Source of the DNA: Canicola haemoglobinophilus
Lineage (GTDB): Bacteria > Pseudomonadota > Gammaproteobacteria > Enterobacterales > Pasteurellaceae
Length of the DNA: 64,000 nucleotides
Assembly (NCBI RefSeq): GCF_002015075.1
Contig: NZ_MUXZ01000021.1
Location: 1 to 64,000 of the forward strand
Direction of reading: 5' to 3'
In this document: in pieces, positions 28,046-37,818 of the stretch
How positions within the stretch are numbered: the first letter of the stretch is position 1
How the letters are laid out: each line of letters starts with the position of its first letter
Position numbers and translations under genes: made by a program
Notes under the pieces: generated by a model
What the model was told of the DNA's origin: nothing
Database searches by the model: none
Seen by the model: only the letters and a program-made list of their open reading frames with translations

Positions 28046-29851
28046 ATGACTACTCAAGAGAAAAAAATTGCTATAACTGATGTGGTTTTACGTGATGCAC
28101 ATCAATCTCTTTTTGCAACACGTTTACGCCTTGATGATATGTTACCTATTGCCGCTGAGCTAGATAAAGTTGGCTATTGGTCACTTGAGGCTTGGGGTGG
28201 CGCAACTTTTGACGCTTGTATTCGTTTTTTAGGTGAAGATCCTTGGGTACGTTTGCGTGAGCTGAAAAAAGCGATTCCAAATACACCATTACAAATGTTA
28301 TTACGCGGTCAAAATTTATTGGGCTACCGCCATTATGCTGATGACGTAGTTGATAAATTTGTTGAGCGTGCGGTAGCAAATGGAATGAGCGTATTCCGTG
28401 TATTTGATGCAATGAATGATCCGCGAAATATGCAGCAAGCCTTAAAAGCTGTACGTAAAAATGGCGGCCATGCACAAGGCACATTAAGCTACACAACCAG
28501 TCCAGTACATACTTTAGAAACTTGGCTAGATACCACAGAACAACTATTAGAAATAGGTATCGACTCATTAGTTATTAAAGATATGTCTGGAATTTTATCG
28601 CCAGTAGAAGCATACAAATTAGTCAGTGAAATCAAAAAACGCTACGATGTGCGCTTACACATTCATTGCCATTCAACTACTGGCATGGCAGAAATGGCAT
28701 TACTCAAAGCTATCGAAGCTGGTGCTGACGGTATTGATACCGCGATTTCTTCCATGAGTGGTACTTATGGACATCCTGCCACGGAAGCATTAGTAGCGAC
28801 CTTAGATAATACGCAATACGACACGGGATTAAGTATTCCGCAACTTGAACGCATTTCAGCCTATTTCCGTGATGTACGCAAAAAATACGCTAAATTTGAA
28901 GGGCAATTAAGAGGAGTTGATAGCCGAATTCTCGTTGCACAAGTACCGGGGGGAATGTTAACTAATTTAGAAAGTCAGCTCAAACAACAAAATGCATCCG
29001 ACAAATTAGATCAAGTGTTACAGGAAATCCCAAAAGTGCGGTCTGATTTAGGCTATATTCCATTGGTTACACCAACCTCACAAATCGTTGGTACACAGGC
29101 GGTAATTAACGTATTGATGGGCGAACGTTATAAAACTATTGCGAAAGAAACTGCTGGTATCCTCAAAGGGGAATACGGCCGTACACCAGCACCGGTCAAT
29201 GCGGAATTGCAAGCTAAAGTGTTAGCTGGCGAACAACCTATTACTGACCGCCCAGCAGATCACATTGAACCAGAAATGGACAAATTATCCACAGAGATCA
29301 AACGATTAGTCAAAGAGAAAGGTATCCAGCTTGCTGAGAATGAAATTGATGATGTATTAATCGTTGCCCTATTCCCTCAGGTTGGCTTGAAATTCTTAGA
29401 AAATCGAGGCAATCCAGATGCCTTTGAACCTGCACCAAGCATAGAAGAAACCAAAGTAAAACCAACGGAAAAACCGACCGCACTTCCAAAACAAAATGGT
29501 AGTGCTGTTTATACCGTTGAGTTAGAGGGCAAATCTTTCGTAGTGAAAGTTAGCGAAGGCGGAGATATTAGTAATATTGCACCTGCACCAGCAGCGCCAA
29601 CAACACAACCCACTGAACAAGTAAATACCACCACGAAGGGTAACCCAGTCAATGCACCAATGGCAGGGAACATCTGGAAAGTGCTTGTCAATGAAGGACA
29701 AAAAGTAGCAGAAGGAGAGGTATTACTCATTTTAGAAGCAATGAAAATGGAAACAGAAATCCGTGCGGCTACATCAGGCACTGTGCAAGGCATAAAAGTA
29801 AAAGCAGGCGATACAGTGGCTGTGGGTGATACTTTATTAACTTTGGCATAA
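28046..29851 (+). CDS. oadA: oxaloacetate decarboxylase alpha subunit (biotin enzyme)
   Basis: This subunit transfers the carboxyl group of oxaloacetate to biotin, yielding pyruvate. The 601 residues contain the carboxyltransferase TIM barrel with the metal ligands in DVVLRDAHQS (residues about 12-21) and HIHCHSTTGM, then a proline/alanine-rich linker, then the biotinyl domain with EAMKMETEI near the C terminus, whose lysine carries biotin. It lies between oadG and oadB in the usual G-A-B order. The operon allows citrate or oxaloacetate breakdown coupled to a sodium gradient. Confidence 0.96.
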   Translation: MTTQEKKIAITDVVLRDAHQSLFATRLRLDDMLPIAAELDKVGYWSLEAWGGATFDACIRFLGEDPWVRLRELKKAIPNTPLQMLLRGQNLLGYRHYADDVVDKFVERAVANGMSVFRVFDAMNDPRNMQQALKAVRKNGGHAQGTLSYTTSPVHTLETWLDTTEQLLEIGIDSLVIKDMSGILSPVEAYKLVSEIKKRYDVRLHIHCHSTTGMAEMALLKAIEAGADGIDTAISSMSGTYGHPATEALVATLDNTQYDTGLSIPQLERISAYFRDVRKKYAKFEGQLRGVDSRILVAQVPGGMLTNLESQLKQQNASDKLDQVLQEIPKVRSDLGYIPLVTPTSQIVGTQAVINVLMGERYKTIAKETAGILKGEYGRTPAPVNAELQAKVLAGEQPITDRPADHIEPEMDKLSTEIKRLVKEKGIQLAENEIDDVLIVALFPQVGLKFLENRGNPDAFEPAPSIEETKVKPTEKPTALPKQNGSAVYTVELEGKSFVVKVSEGGDISNIAPAPAAPTTQPTEQVNTTTKGNPVNAPMAGNIWKVLVNEGQKVAEGEVLLILEAMKMETEIRAATSGTVQGIKVKAGDTVAVGDTLLTLA

Positions 29852-29863
29852 TCGGAGATTAAT

Positions 29864-31168
29864 ATGGAAAGTATTCTCGCCCTCTTACAAGGTACAGGCG
29901 TGATGCATTTAAGCTGGGGGCAAGCGGTTATGCTTGTCATCAGCTTGATATTGCTCTACCTTGCAATTGTGAAAAAATTTGAACCGCTCTTATTACTACC
30001 CATTGGATTTGGAGGATTATTATCGAATATTCCCGAAGCCAATATGGCATTTTCAGCACTCGAAAATTTACTTCATTCGGATAATGCCCAACATTTATCT
30101 GCACTGGCTAATTTACTTCACTGTAATGCCGATGCCTCTTCATTGAAGCAGGCATTGGAACAAGCTCCAGCACTGTTACATACACAAGCAGGCTTGTTAG
30201 CAAAAGATTTAGGCTATACCGATGGTGTGCTATCTACTTTTTATAGTGTTGCCATTAACTCAGGTGCCGCACCTCTGATTATTTTCATGGGTGTTGGAGC
30301 AATGACAGATTTTGGTCCATTACTTGCCAATCCGAAAACATTATTACTAGGAGCAGCGGCACAATTCGGGATTTTTGCTACTGTGTTAGGTGCGCTAGCA
30401 TTAAATTGGTTCGGTATTATTGAATTTACCCTTCCGCAAGCAGCCGCAATCGGGATTATTGGTGGTGCTGATGGCCCAACAGCAATTTATCTTGCCAGCA
30501 AACTAGCTCCAGAGTTATTAGGTGCTATAGCTGTTGCGGCTTATTCTTATATGGCATTGGTTCCACTTATCCAACCGCCAATCATGCGTCTTTTAACTAC
30601 GAAACAAGAACGCAAAATTAAAATGGTACAGCTACGCAATGTGAGCAATAGGGAAAAAATCTTATTTCCAATCGTGCTATTAATTCTGGTGGCCTTATTA
30701 TTGCCAGATGCAGCGCCATTATTAGGTATGTTCTGTTTTGGTAATTTAATGCGAGTGAGTGGCGTGGTAGAGCGTTTAAGTGATACTACTCAAAATGCCT
30801 TAATTAATATTGTGACAATCTTCCTTGGATTATCCGTTGGAGCAAAATTAGTCGCAGATAAATTCCTTCAACCACAAACTTTGGGGATTTTATTACTAGG
30901 TATGATTGCATTCGCTATTGGAACGGCAAGCGGTATCTTAATGGCGAAGTTGATGAACTACTTTAGTAAAGACAAAATTAATCCTCTTATTGGCTCCGCT
31001 GGTGTTTCTGCTGTTCCAATGGCAGCTCGAGTATCCAATAAATTAGGCTTAGAAGCGGATCATCAAAACTTTTTATTAATGCATGCAATGGGTCCTAATG
31101 TGGCTGGCGTAATTGGTTCTGCCATTGCCGCTGGGGTAATGCTGAAATATATTTCAGCAATTATGTAA
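29864..31168 (+). CDS. oadB: oxaloacetate decarboxylase beta subunit (Na+ pump)
   Basis: OadB is the integral membrane subunit that decarboxylates carboxybiotin and exports Na+. The 434 residues form about ten membrane segments, with the conserved region INSGAAPLIIFMGVGAMTDF and IGIIGGADGPTAIYLASKLA that carries the coupling aspartate, and SAGVSAVPMAARVSNKLG in the C-terminal half. It starts 12 bp after oadA. A bidirectional terminator follows. Confidence 0.96.
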   Translation: MESILALLQGTGVMHLSWGQAVMLVISLILLYLAIVKKFEPLLLLPIGFGGLLSNIPEANMAFSALENLLHSDNAQHLSALANLLHCNADASSLKQALEQAPALLHTQAGLLAKDLGYTDGVLSTFYSVAINSGAAPLIIFMGVGAMTDFGPLLANPKTLLLGAAAQFGIFATVLGALALNWFGIIEFTLPQAAAIGIIGGADGPTAIYLASKLAPELLGAIAVAAYSYMALVPLIQPPIMRLLTTKQERKIKMVQLRNVSNREKILFPIVLLILVALLLPDAAPLLGMFCFGNLMRVSGVVERLSDTTQNALINIVTIFLGLSVGAKLVADKFLQPQTLGILLLGMIAFAIGTASGILMAKLMNYFSKDKINPLIGSAGVSAVPMAARVSNKLGLEADHQNFLLMHAMGPNVAGVIGSAIAAGVMLKYISAIM

Positions 31169-31182
31169 TAATTTTACGGATA

Positions 31183-31213
31183 AAAAATGTCGAGTTATAT
31201 GCTCGACATTTTT
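31183..31213. terminator. bidirectional terminator between oadB and glnA
   Basis: AAAAATGTCGAG and CTCGACATTTTT form a long stem around a 7-nt loop, flanked by A and T runs, between convergent genes. Confidence 0.85.
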
Positions 31214-31241
31214 ATTGTTTCAAAATGATCTAAAACTTGAC

Positions 31242-32660
31242 TTAAGCATAATACATTTCAAATTCCACTGGATGTGGCGTCATATTTAGGCGTTCTACTT
31301 CTTTACGTTTCATAGTAACGAAAGCATCAATAAATTCTTTACTAAATACTTTGCCATGAGTTAAGAATTCATAATCCTTCTCTAAATGATCTAGGGCTTC
31401 ACCTAATGAACTTGCAACAGCTGGAATTTCTTTCAATTCTTCTGGCGGTAAGTCATAAAGATTTTTATCCATTGCATCGCCCGGATGAAGTTTGTTTTGG
31501 ATACCATCTAAACCAGCCATTAATAAAGCAGAAAATGCTAAATATGGGTTCGCAAGTGGATCTGGGAAACGCACTTCGACACGAATTGCTTTAGGATTTG
31601 TTACTGCTGGAATACGAATTGATGCAGAACGGTTGCTTGCTGAGTAAGCTAATAAAACGGGTGCTTCAAAGCCTGGAACTAAGCGTTTATAAGAGTTAGT
31701 CGAAGGGTTAGTAAAGGCATTTAAGGCTTTAGCATGTTTGATAATCCCACCAATAAAATAAAGTGCGGTATCAGAAAGCCCAGCATATTTGTCCCCTTGG
31801 AAAATATTTTTCCCATCTTTACTCAAAGACATATTGCAGTGCATGCCCGAACCATTATCGCCTGTAATTGGTTTTGGCATAAAGCAAGCTGTTTTACCAT
31901 GCTCATAAGCCACATTTTGTACAATATATTTATAAATTTGTGTTTCGTCTGCTTTTAGCGTAAGGGTATTAAATTTAGTTGCAATCTCATTTTGTCCAGC
32001 CGTTGCCACTTCATGATGATGTGCCTCAATGACTAATCCCATTTCTTCCATTAACAGACACATTTCTGAGCGAATATCATGAGCAGTATCATTTGGTGCA
32101 ACTGCGCAATAACCACCTTTTTTCAACGGGCGATAAGCCTTGTTGCCGTCTTCATAACGTTTATTTGTATTCCATGCCGCCTCAATATCATCAACAACAT
32201 AAGAATTGCCGTTCATAGAAACATCAAAACGCACATCGTCAAATAAGAAAAACTCTGGCTCAGGCCCAACAAATACATTATCCGCAATGCCTGTTGAACA
32301 CATATAATTCTCTGCTCGAATAGCAATTGAGCGAGGGTCTCTATCATAACTTTGCATTGTGGTTGGTTCGAAAATACTGCAGCGGATTGAAAGGGTAGGA
32401 ATTTGAGCGAAGGGGTCAACAACGGCGGTTTCTGCAATTGGCATCAATAACATATCCGCCTTATTTATGGCTTTCCAACCTTCAACTGATGAGCCATCAA
32501 ACATCTTGCCATCTTCAAATAAGTCCTCATCAACTAAACTGACTGGCAAGGAAACCCCATGTTCTTTACCTTTAATATCGGTAAAACGAAGAAGAACAAA
32601 CCTAATGTTATTTTCTTCAATTAACTTGAATACATTTGCAATAGCTGTTGTGTTTGACAT
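31242..32660 (-). CDS. glnA: glutamine synthetase type I
   Basis: GlnA makes glutamine from glutamate, ammonia and ATP in a dodecamer. The 472 residues show the beta-grasp N terminus with MFDGSSVEGW (about residues 53-62), the active-site segment GSGMHCNMSLSKDG, and the adenylylation tyrosine in KNLYDLPPEE near residue 400, meaning a GlnE-regulated I-beta type enzyme. It is a single gene with no ntrBC beside it. Confidence 0.97.
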   Translation of the reverse strand: MSNTTAIANVFKLIEENNIRFVLLRFTDIKGKEHGVSLPVSLVDEDLFEDGKMFDGSSVEGWKAINKADMLLMPIAETAVVDPFAQIPTLSIRCSIFEPTTMQSYDRDPRSIAIRAENYMCSTGIADNVFVGPEPEFFLFDDVRFDVSMNGNSYVVDDIEAAWNTNKRYEDGNKAYRPLKKGGYCAVAPNDTAHDIRSEMCLLMEEMGLVIEAHHHEVATAGQNEIATKFNTLTLKADETQIYKYIVQNVAYEHGKTACFMPKPITGDNGSGMHCNMSLSKDGKNIFQGDKYAGLSDTALYFIGGIIKHAKALNAFTNPSTNSYKRLVPGFEAPVLLAYSASNRSASIRIPAVTNPKAIRVEVRFPDPLANPYLAFSALLMAGLDGIQNKLHPGDAMDKNLYDLPPEELKEIPAVASSLGEALDHLEKDYEFLTHGKVFSKEFIDAFVTMKRKEVERLNMTPHPVEFEMYYA

Positions 32661-32901
32661 AAATATTCTCTCTATTTTAGTGGGAAGGGAAATAAAAAAT
32701 TTAAGCGAAGATTATAATCAATTAGAACCTAATAGTGTAGGGAAATTTATAGTCTGCAAGGGTGGTTTTTTATAGCTCAAGCTAGTAAAAGGTTGTATAA
32801 TCTGCGACCTTTCGCACTATATAGATGTAAAAATGAACTATTTTGAAAAGTAAAGTGCGGTAGAAATTTCTTTATTTTTTATATAACCCTAGATTATTCA
32901 A

Positions 32902-34752
32902 ATGACAGATAAAATTGATATTCAAAAATTGCGTAATATTGCAATTATTGCGCACGTTGACCATGGTAAAACAACCCTTGTTGATAAACTTCTTAAACTT
33001 TCAGGCACATTAGATACCTCTCGTGGCGATACAGATGAACGTGTAATGGATTCAAACGATCTTGAGAAAGAACGTGGCATTACTATTCTTGCAAAAAATA
33101 CGGCGATTAACTGGAATGGCTATCGCATCAATATCGTAGATACTCCGGGACATGCTGACTTCGGTGGTGAAGTTGAACGTGTTCTTTCTATGGTTGACTC
33201 TGTGTTATTGGTAGTAGATGCCTTTGATGGTCCAATGCCACAAACTCTCTTCGTAACACAAAAAGCCTTCTCTCATGGCTTAAAACCAATTGTAGTTATC
33301 AATAAAGTTGACCGCCCAGGCGCGCGTCCTGACTGGGTGGTAGATCAAGTATTTGATCTTTTTGTGAACTTAGGTGCAACAGATGAACAACTTGATTTCC
33401 CGATTATCTACGCTTCAGCACTAAATGGTGTTGCGGGTCTTGAACATGAAGAATTAGCGCCAAATATGGATCCGCTCTTTGAAGCCATTGTTGAGCACGT
33501 TTCGCCACCAGATGTGGAATTAGATGCGCCATTCCAAATGCAAATTTCACAATTAGATTACAGCAAATATTTAGGCGTTATTGGTATTGGTCGTATCAAA
33601 CGTGGTACCGTGAAACCAAATCAACCTATTACCTTAGTTGACTCTGAAGGAAAAACTCGTAATGGTCGTATTGGTCAAGTGCTTGGTCATTTAGGTTTAC
33701 AACGTTACGAAGCGCAAGAAGCTTATGCTGGCGATATTATCGCTATTACAGGTTTAGGCGAATTAAATATTTCAGATACTATTTGTGATATTAATAATGT
33801 AGAAGCATTACCAGCATTAAGTGTTGATGAGCCAACTGTGACTATGTTCTTCTGCGTAAATACTTCTCCATTCTGTGGACAAGAAGGTAAATTTGTCACT
33901 TCTCGCCAAATTTTAGAACGTTTGAAGAAAGAGCTTGTGCATAACGTAGCCTTACGAGTAGAAGAAACAGATGACTCAGATATTTTCAGCGTATCAGGTC
34001 GTGGTGAATTACACTTATCGGTATTGATTGAAAATATGCGTCGTGAAGGCTATGAATTAGCAGTATCACGTCCGAAAGTTATCTTCAAAGAGATTGATGG
34101 ACGTAAACAAGAGCCATTTGAGCAAGTGACCATTGATATTGAAGAACAGCATCAAGGTGCGGTAATGGAAGCGCTAGGTATTCGTAAAGGTGAAGTGCGT
34201 GATATGGTGCCAGATGGCAAAGGTCGCACCCGTTTAGAATACATCATTCCAAGCCGTGGCTTAATTGGTTTCCGTAATGAATTTATGACCATGACTTCTG
34301 GTACAGGCTTACTTTATTCAAGCTTTAGTCATTATGATGATGTAAAAGCGGGAGAAATTGGTCAGCGTATTAACGGTGTACTAATCTCAAATGGTACAGG
34401 TAAGGCTCTTGCTTACTCACTTTATGCCTTACAAGATCGTGGTAAGTTAATGGTGGATCATGGTGCTGAAATCTATGAAGGACAAGTTATTGGTATTCAT
34501 AGCCGTTCTAATGATTTAACGGTAAATCCATTAGAAGGTAAAAAACTTACTAATATGCGTGCTTCAGGTAAAGATGATGCGCTAACCTTAACCACACCAT
34601 TAAAATTCACACTTGAACAAGCATTAGAATTTATTGATGATGATGAGTTAGTCGAAGTCACACCAGCATCTGTGCGTATTCGTAAAAAACTTCTGACTGA
34701 AGTTGAGCGTAAACGTGCAAATCGTACTACAACCAGTACAAGTACTCGCTAA
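32902..34752 (+). CDS. typA: ribosome-associated GTPase TypA/BipA
   Basis: TypA is an EF-G-like GTPase that binds ribosomes under stress and in assembly at low temperature. The 616 residues carry the G motifs AHVDHGKTTLVD (about 17-28), DTPGHADFGGEVER and NKVDRPGARP, then EF-G-like domains II, III and V and the TypA-specific C-terminal domain (SRGLIGFRNEFMTMTSG). An uptake core lies about 50 bp upstream. It is divergent from glnA, a neighbourhood shared with H. influenzae. Confidence 0.96.
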   Translation: MTDKIDIQKLRNIAIIAHVDHGKTTLVDKLLKLSGTLDTSRGDTDERVMDSNDLEKERGITILAKNTAINWNGYRINIVDTPGHADFGGEVERVLSMVDSVLLVVDAFDGPMPQTLFVTQKAFSHGLKPIVVINKVDRPGARPDWVVDQVFDLFVNLGATDEQLDFPIIYASALNGVAGLEHEELAPNMDPLFEAIVEHVSPPDVELDAPFQMQISQLDYSKYLGVIGIGRIKRGTVKPNQPITLVDSEGKTRNGRIGQVLGHLGLQRYEAQEAYAGDIIAITGLGELNISDTICDINNVEALPALSVDEPTVTMFFCVNTSPFCGQEGKFVTSRQILERLKKELVHNVALRVEETDDSDIFSVSGRGELHLSVLIENMRREGYELAVSRPKVIFKEIDGRKQEPFEQVTIDIEEQHQGAVMEALGIRKGEVRDMVPDGKGRTRLEYIIPSRGLIGFRNEFMTMTSGTGLLYSSFSHYDDVKAGEIGQRINGVLISNGTGKALAYSLYALQDRGKLMVDHGAEIYEGQVIGIHSRSNDLTVNPLEGKKLTNMRASGKDDALTLTTPLKFTLEQALEFIDDDELVEVTPASVRIRKKLLTEVERKRANRTTTSTSTR

Positions 34753-34770
34753 AGGATAAAAAGCAAATAT

Positions 34771-34805
34771 AAAAAGGGTAAATGTTAAAAATATTTACCC
34801 TTTTT
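34771..34805. terminator. bidirectional terminator after typA
   Basis: AAAAAGGGTAAAT (34771-34783) and ATTTACCCTTTTT (34793-34805) form a perfect 13-bp stem between typA and the convergent gene ending at 34811. Confidence 0.88.
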
Positions 34806-34810
34806 AAATC

Positions 34811-35515
34811 CTATCCTTTCAATTGCAAAATTTTGCCTTGCTCATCAAAAATACCAATAATCTCTTTCTCTCCCTTTCTGGCAATAAGATGAGTATCGTT
34901 ATCTTCAACGATCACATATTTTTTAGCCGTCACATAATTTTTTAGCACTTTTTTCTGGGCTTTAATTTCAAACATAGAAATAAACTTTGAATATACAGAC
35001 AAAATATCAAGCTGAACTTGCTCTGCTGTTTTTTCCATTGATTTGCTTAACTCAGGAATTGTCATCAACAATGCACCTGAACCAAAATTCCCGACATAAT
35101 AGCCTTGATAATCAAACATGCCTAAAGCTACCAAACCAAAACTATGAATATCATTGATAGATAACCTCAAGTTAGCCTTCGTTAATTCACTAATTTTGTA
35201 TTTTTTTCCATAAGCACGTAATTCTTTTACTTGGCTCAATAATTTTGTTGGGATATTAGATTTTGTATTTGCCCAAGCCCATAACCAAGTTTCATTTTCA
35301 AAAGAAAAGGAACCTAAGATTTGCACAGGGAAAACAAGAGATTGATTAAACTTAATTTGCCCCGAAGATAAATCAACTTCCCAATCTAAACCTTCAACCT
35401 GTTGGGCAAATTCCAACTGTTTCTCAAAACCCCAAATGGCATATTGATCATAGAGAGAAGAAAAACTTTTATAAGCAGTAAACTTCGTGAAACCAAACAG
35501 TTTTTTAAACAACAT
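34811..35515 (-). CDS. DUF6882-like protein of unknown function
   Basis: This 234-residue cytoplasmic protein resembles the DUF6882 family, with the pattern VQILGSFSFENETWLWAWAN (about residues 63-82) followed by a helix region containing VKELRAYGKK. No catalytic motif stands out and the family has no known function. An acidic and lysine-rich C-terminal domain ends EQGKILQLKG. It is a single gene between typA and rpsT. Confidence 0.7.
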   Translation of the reverse strand: MLFKKLFGFTKFTAYKSFSSLYDQYAIWGFEKQLEFAQQVEGLDWEVDLSSGQIKFNQSLVFPVQILGSFSFENETWLWAWANTKSNIPTKLLSQVKELRAYGKKYKISELTKANLRLSINDIHSFGLVALGMFDYQGYYVGNFGSGALLMTIPELSKSMEKTAEQVQLDILSVYSKFISMFEIKAQKKVLKNYVTAKKYVIVEDNDTHLIARKGEKEIIGIFDEQGKILQLKG

Positions 35516-35603
35516 AAATTGTTTCCTTATTTAAGCACTGAAGATTATTTATTTTTAGGTTTGCAATATTAAAAAGCAACTTATGGCTTTATTCAAGCGA
35601 TAA

Positions 35604-35629
35604 AAAACCGCACTTTAAAGTGCGGTTTT
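35604..35629. terminator. uptake-sequence palindrome terminating rpsT
   Basis: Two uptake cores meet head to head (AAAACCGCACTTT at 35604-35616, its complement at 35617-35629), giving a 13-bp arm palindrome with T-rich flanks 23 bp past the rpsT stop. Confidence 0.85.
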
Positions 35630-35652
35630 ATTTTTATTAATTTTCAAAAAAA

Positions 35653-35907
35653 TTACGCTAATTTTTTGATTTGTGCTGCTAATTTAGATTTGTGGTTAGC
35701 TGCTTTGTTAGCGTGGATTAAGCCTTTAGATGCCATACGATCCACAACTTTTTGAAATGCTGCTTCTGCTGCTGCTTTCTCACCAGTTGCTACTGCTGCG
35801 TAAGTTTTTTTGATAAAAGTACGCATCATAGAGCGTTGGCTTGCGTTGTGCTGACGGCGTTTTTCAGATTGAATCGCACGTTTTTTAGCTGACTTGATAT
35901 TAGCCAA
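35653..35907 (-). CDS. rpsT: 30S ribosomal protein S20
   Basis: S20 binds 16S rRNA early in small-subunit assembly. The start is TTG at 35907, giving ANIKSAKKRAIQSEKRRQHN, preceded by AGGAG; E. coli rpsT also starts with TTG, which is part of its autoregulation. The protein has 84 residues, three fewer than the 87-codon E. coli gene. The shortening lies around AEAAFQKVVDRMASKG, where E. coli has three more residues before the valine/aspartate. The frame is open upstream to 35979 but without family sequence. Confidence 0.95.
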   Translation of the reverse strand: MANIKSAKKRAIQSEKRRQHNASQRSMMRTFIKKTYAAVATGEKAAAEAAFQKVVDRMASKGLIHANKAANHKSKLAAQIKKLA

Positions 35908-35957
35908 GGTCAAACTCCTAAAAATGTCTGTTAGTTTACGAAAAAATAAAGGCGTAA

Positions 35958-35986
35958 AATATGCCTTTTTTCTATACAATTGTCAA
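35958..35986 (-). promoter_or_regulatory. sigma70 promoter for rpsT
   Basis: Minus-strand TTGACA (35981-35986) and CATATT (35958-35963) are spaced by 17 bp, giving a leader of roughly 45 nt before the TTG start. Confidence 0.65.
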
Positions 35987-36196
35987 TAAACAATTAGCAA
36001 AATTTGGTTTGAGGATTTCGGTGAGACACAACCGAAAAAAGCATCGTTGGCCTTCCTCAATGTCTCTCGTTTTGAGCATAAGTGTTGAGCAGAGTCACGA
36101 TGTGGGCGAGATTTTAACAGTTTTTTCGCCTAGAATATAGCTTAAAAATAAAATTTATATACAATTAAGCCAATTTTTCACAAAGGGAAGTTTATT

Positions 36197-37768
36197 TTGA
36201 GTAAGAAATTATTGAAATCAGGCATTGTCGTCAGTTCAATGACCTTGCTGTCACGTATTTTGGGTTTAATTCGTGATGTGATTACCGCACAAATTTTAGG
36301 TGCTGGCATTGCTGCCGATGTGTTTTTATTTGCCAATCGAATTCCTAATTTTTTAAGACGTTTATTTGCTGAAGGTGCTTTTTCACAAGCCTTTGTACCT
36401 GTTTTAGCGGAATACCAAAAATCAGGCGATTTAAATAAAACAAGAGAATTTATCGGCAAAGTCTCTGGTACATTAGGCGGATTAGTTTCCATTGTTACCC
36501 TATTGGCAATGATTTTTTCGCCTGTAGTTGCGGCAATTTTTGGTTCGGGTTGGTTTGTGGATTGGCTCAATGACGGTCCTAATGCAATCAAATTCGAGCA
36601 AGCCTCTTTACTTCTTAAAATCACTTTTCCTTACTTATGGTTTATTACCTTTGTAGCATTATCAGGTGCAATTTTAAATACTATTGGCAAATTTGGCGTG
36701 ATGTCTTTTTCACCTGTTCTACTCAATATAGCCATGATTGCTACCGCACTTTTACTTGCCCCTCGATTAGAGAATCCTGATCTTGCTTTAGCTATTGGAA
36801 TCTTCATCGGTGGTTTGTTGCAATTCCTGTTTCAAATTCCCTTTTTAAAGAGGGTGGGATTGTTAACAAAGCCTAAATGGGCTTGGAATGATGAGGGTGT
36901 CAAAAAAGTTAGAACTTTGATGATTCCTGCCCTATTCGGCGTTTCAGTGAGTCAGATTAATCTTTTATTAGATACTTTTATTGCTAGCTTTTTAATGACA
37001 GGATCAATCAGTTGGCTTTATTACTCAGATCGCTTATTAGAATTTCCACTCGGCTTATTCGGCATTGCAATTTCAACGGTTATTCTCCCAACCCTTTCTC
37101 GACATCACGTTAATCGCACAGATAATGTGGAAAAAAGTGCGGTTGATTTTCGTCAAACAATGGATTGGGGAGTTAGAATGATCTTCTTACTAGGCATTCC
37201 TGCGATGATTGGCATTGCTATTTTAGCTCAACCAATGCTATTAGTGCTTTTTATGCGTGGGCAATTTTTATTTTCTGATGTAAAAGCCGCCGCCCAATCA
37301 CTTTGGGCACTGAACGCTGGTTTATTAAGTTTTATGTTAATAAAAATCTTAGCAAACGGCTACTATGCTCGCCAAGATACCAAAACGCCTGTAAAAGTTG
37401 GAATTATCGCCATGGTAAGCAATATGGGATTTAACTTACTTGCTATTCCACTAGGTTATGTTGGATTAGCTATTGCTTCTGCGATGTCCGCAACGCTTAA
37501 CGTTTATTTACTTTATCGAGGGTTATCCCAAGCAGGGGTTTACTATTTTACTCGCCAAAGTGCGGTCTTTCTTATCAAAGTTTTAGTTTCAGCAACCTTT
37601 ATGGGAGGCATCATTTGGTATTATTCCCCTGCTTTAAATTTTTGGATGCAAATGGCTTTTTCTATTCGTGTATTTTGGTTAATCGGGCTAATTTCTGTTG
37701 CTGCAATAAGTTATGTAACAATGCTCATAATATTAGGTATCCGTAAACATCATTTAATATATAAATAG
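36197..37768 (+). CDS. murJ: lipid II flippase MurJ
   Basis: MurJ moves lipid-linked peptidoglycan precursor across the inner membrane. The protein has 523 residues and about fourteen membrane segments, with the family N terminus KSGIVVSSMTLLSRILGLIR and the charged cavity motif RRLFAEGAFSQAFVPVLAEY (residues about 54-73). The start is TTG at 36197, preceded by GGGAAG; no in-frame ATG gives a better N terminus. It is divergent from rpsT, as is common in gamma-proteobacteria. Confidence 0.95.
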   Translation: MSKKLLKSGIVVSSMTLLSRILGLIRDVITAQILGAGIAADVFLFANRIPNFLRRLFAEGAFSQAFVPVLAEYQKSGDLNKTREFIGKVSGTLGGLVSIVTLLAMIFSPVVAAIFGSGWFVDWLNDGPNAIKFEQASLLLKITFPYLWFITFVALSGAILNTIGKFGVMSFSPVLLNIAMIATALLLAPRLENPDLALAIGIFIGGLLQFLFQIPFLKRVGLLTKPKWAWNDEGVKKVRTLMIPALFGVSVSQINLLLDTFIASFLMTGSISWLYYSDRLLEFPLGLFGIAISTVILPTLSRHHVNRTDNVEKSAVDFRQTMDWGVRMIFLLGIPAMIGIAILAQPMLLVLFMRGQFLFSDVKAAAQSLWALNAGLLSFMLIKILANGYYARQDTKTPVKVGIIAMVSNMGFNLLAIPLGYVGLAIASAMSATLNVYLLYRGLSQAGVYYFTRQSAVFLIKVLVSATFMGGIIWYYSPALNFWMQMAFSIRVFWLIGLISVAAISYVTMLIILGIRKHHLIYK

Positions 37769-37769
37769 A

Positions 37770-37798
37770 AAAACCTCCAGTTTAAGGCTGGAGGTTTT
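37770..37798. terminator. bidirectional terminator between murJ and hxuA
   Basis: AAAACCTCCAG and CTGGAGGTTTT form an 11-bp stem with a 7-nt loop between convergent genes. Confidence 0.88.
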
Positions 37799-37818
37799 CT
37801 CAAATAAGTATTTTATTA

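Noticed and set aside
28146..28568. A 140-codon open frame opposite oadA
   Set aside because: Antisense to the conserved carboxyltransferase domain and without a start context.
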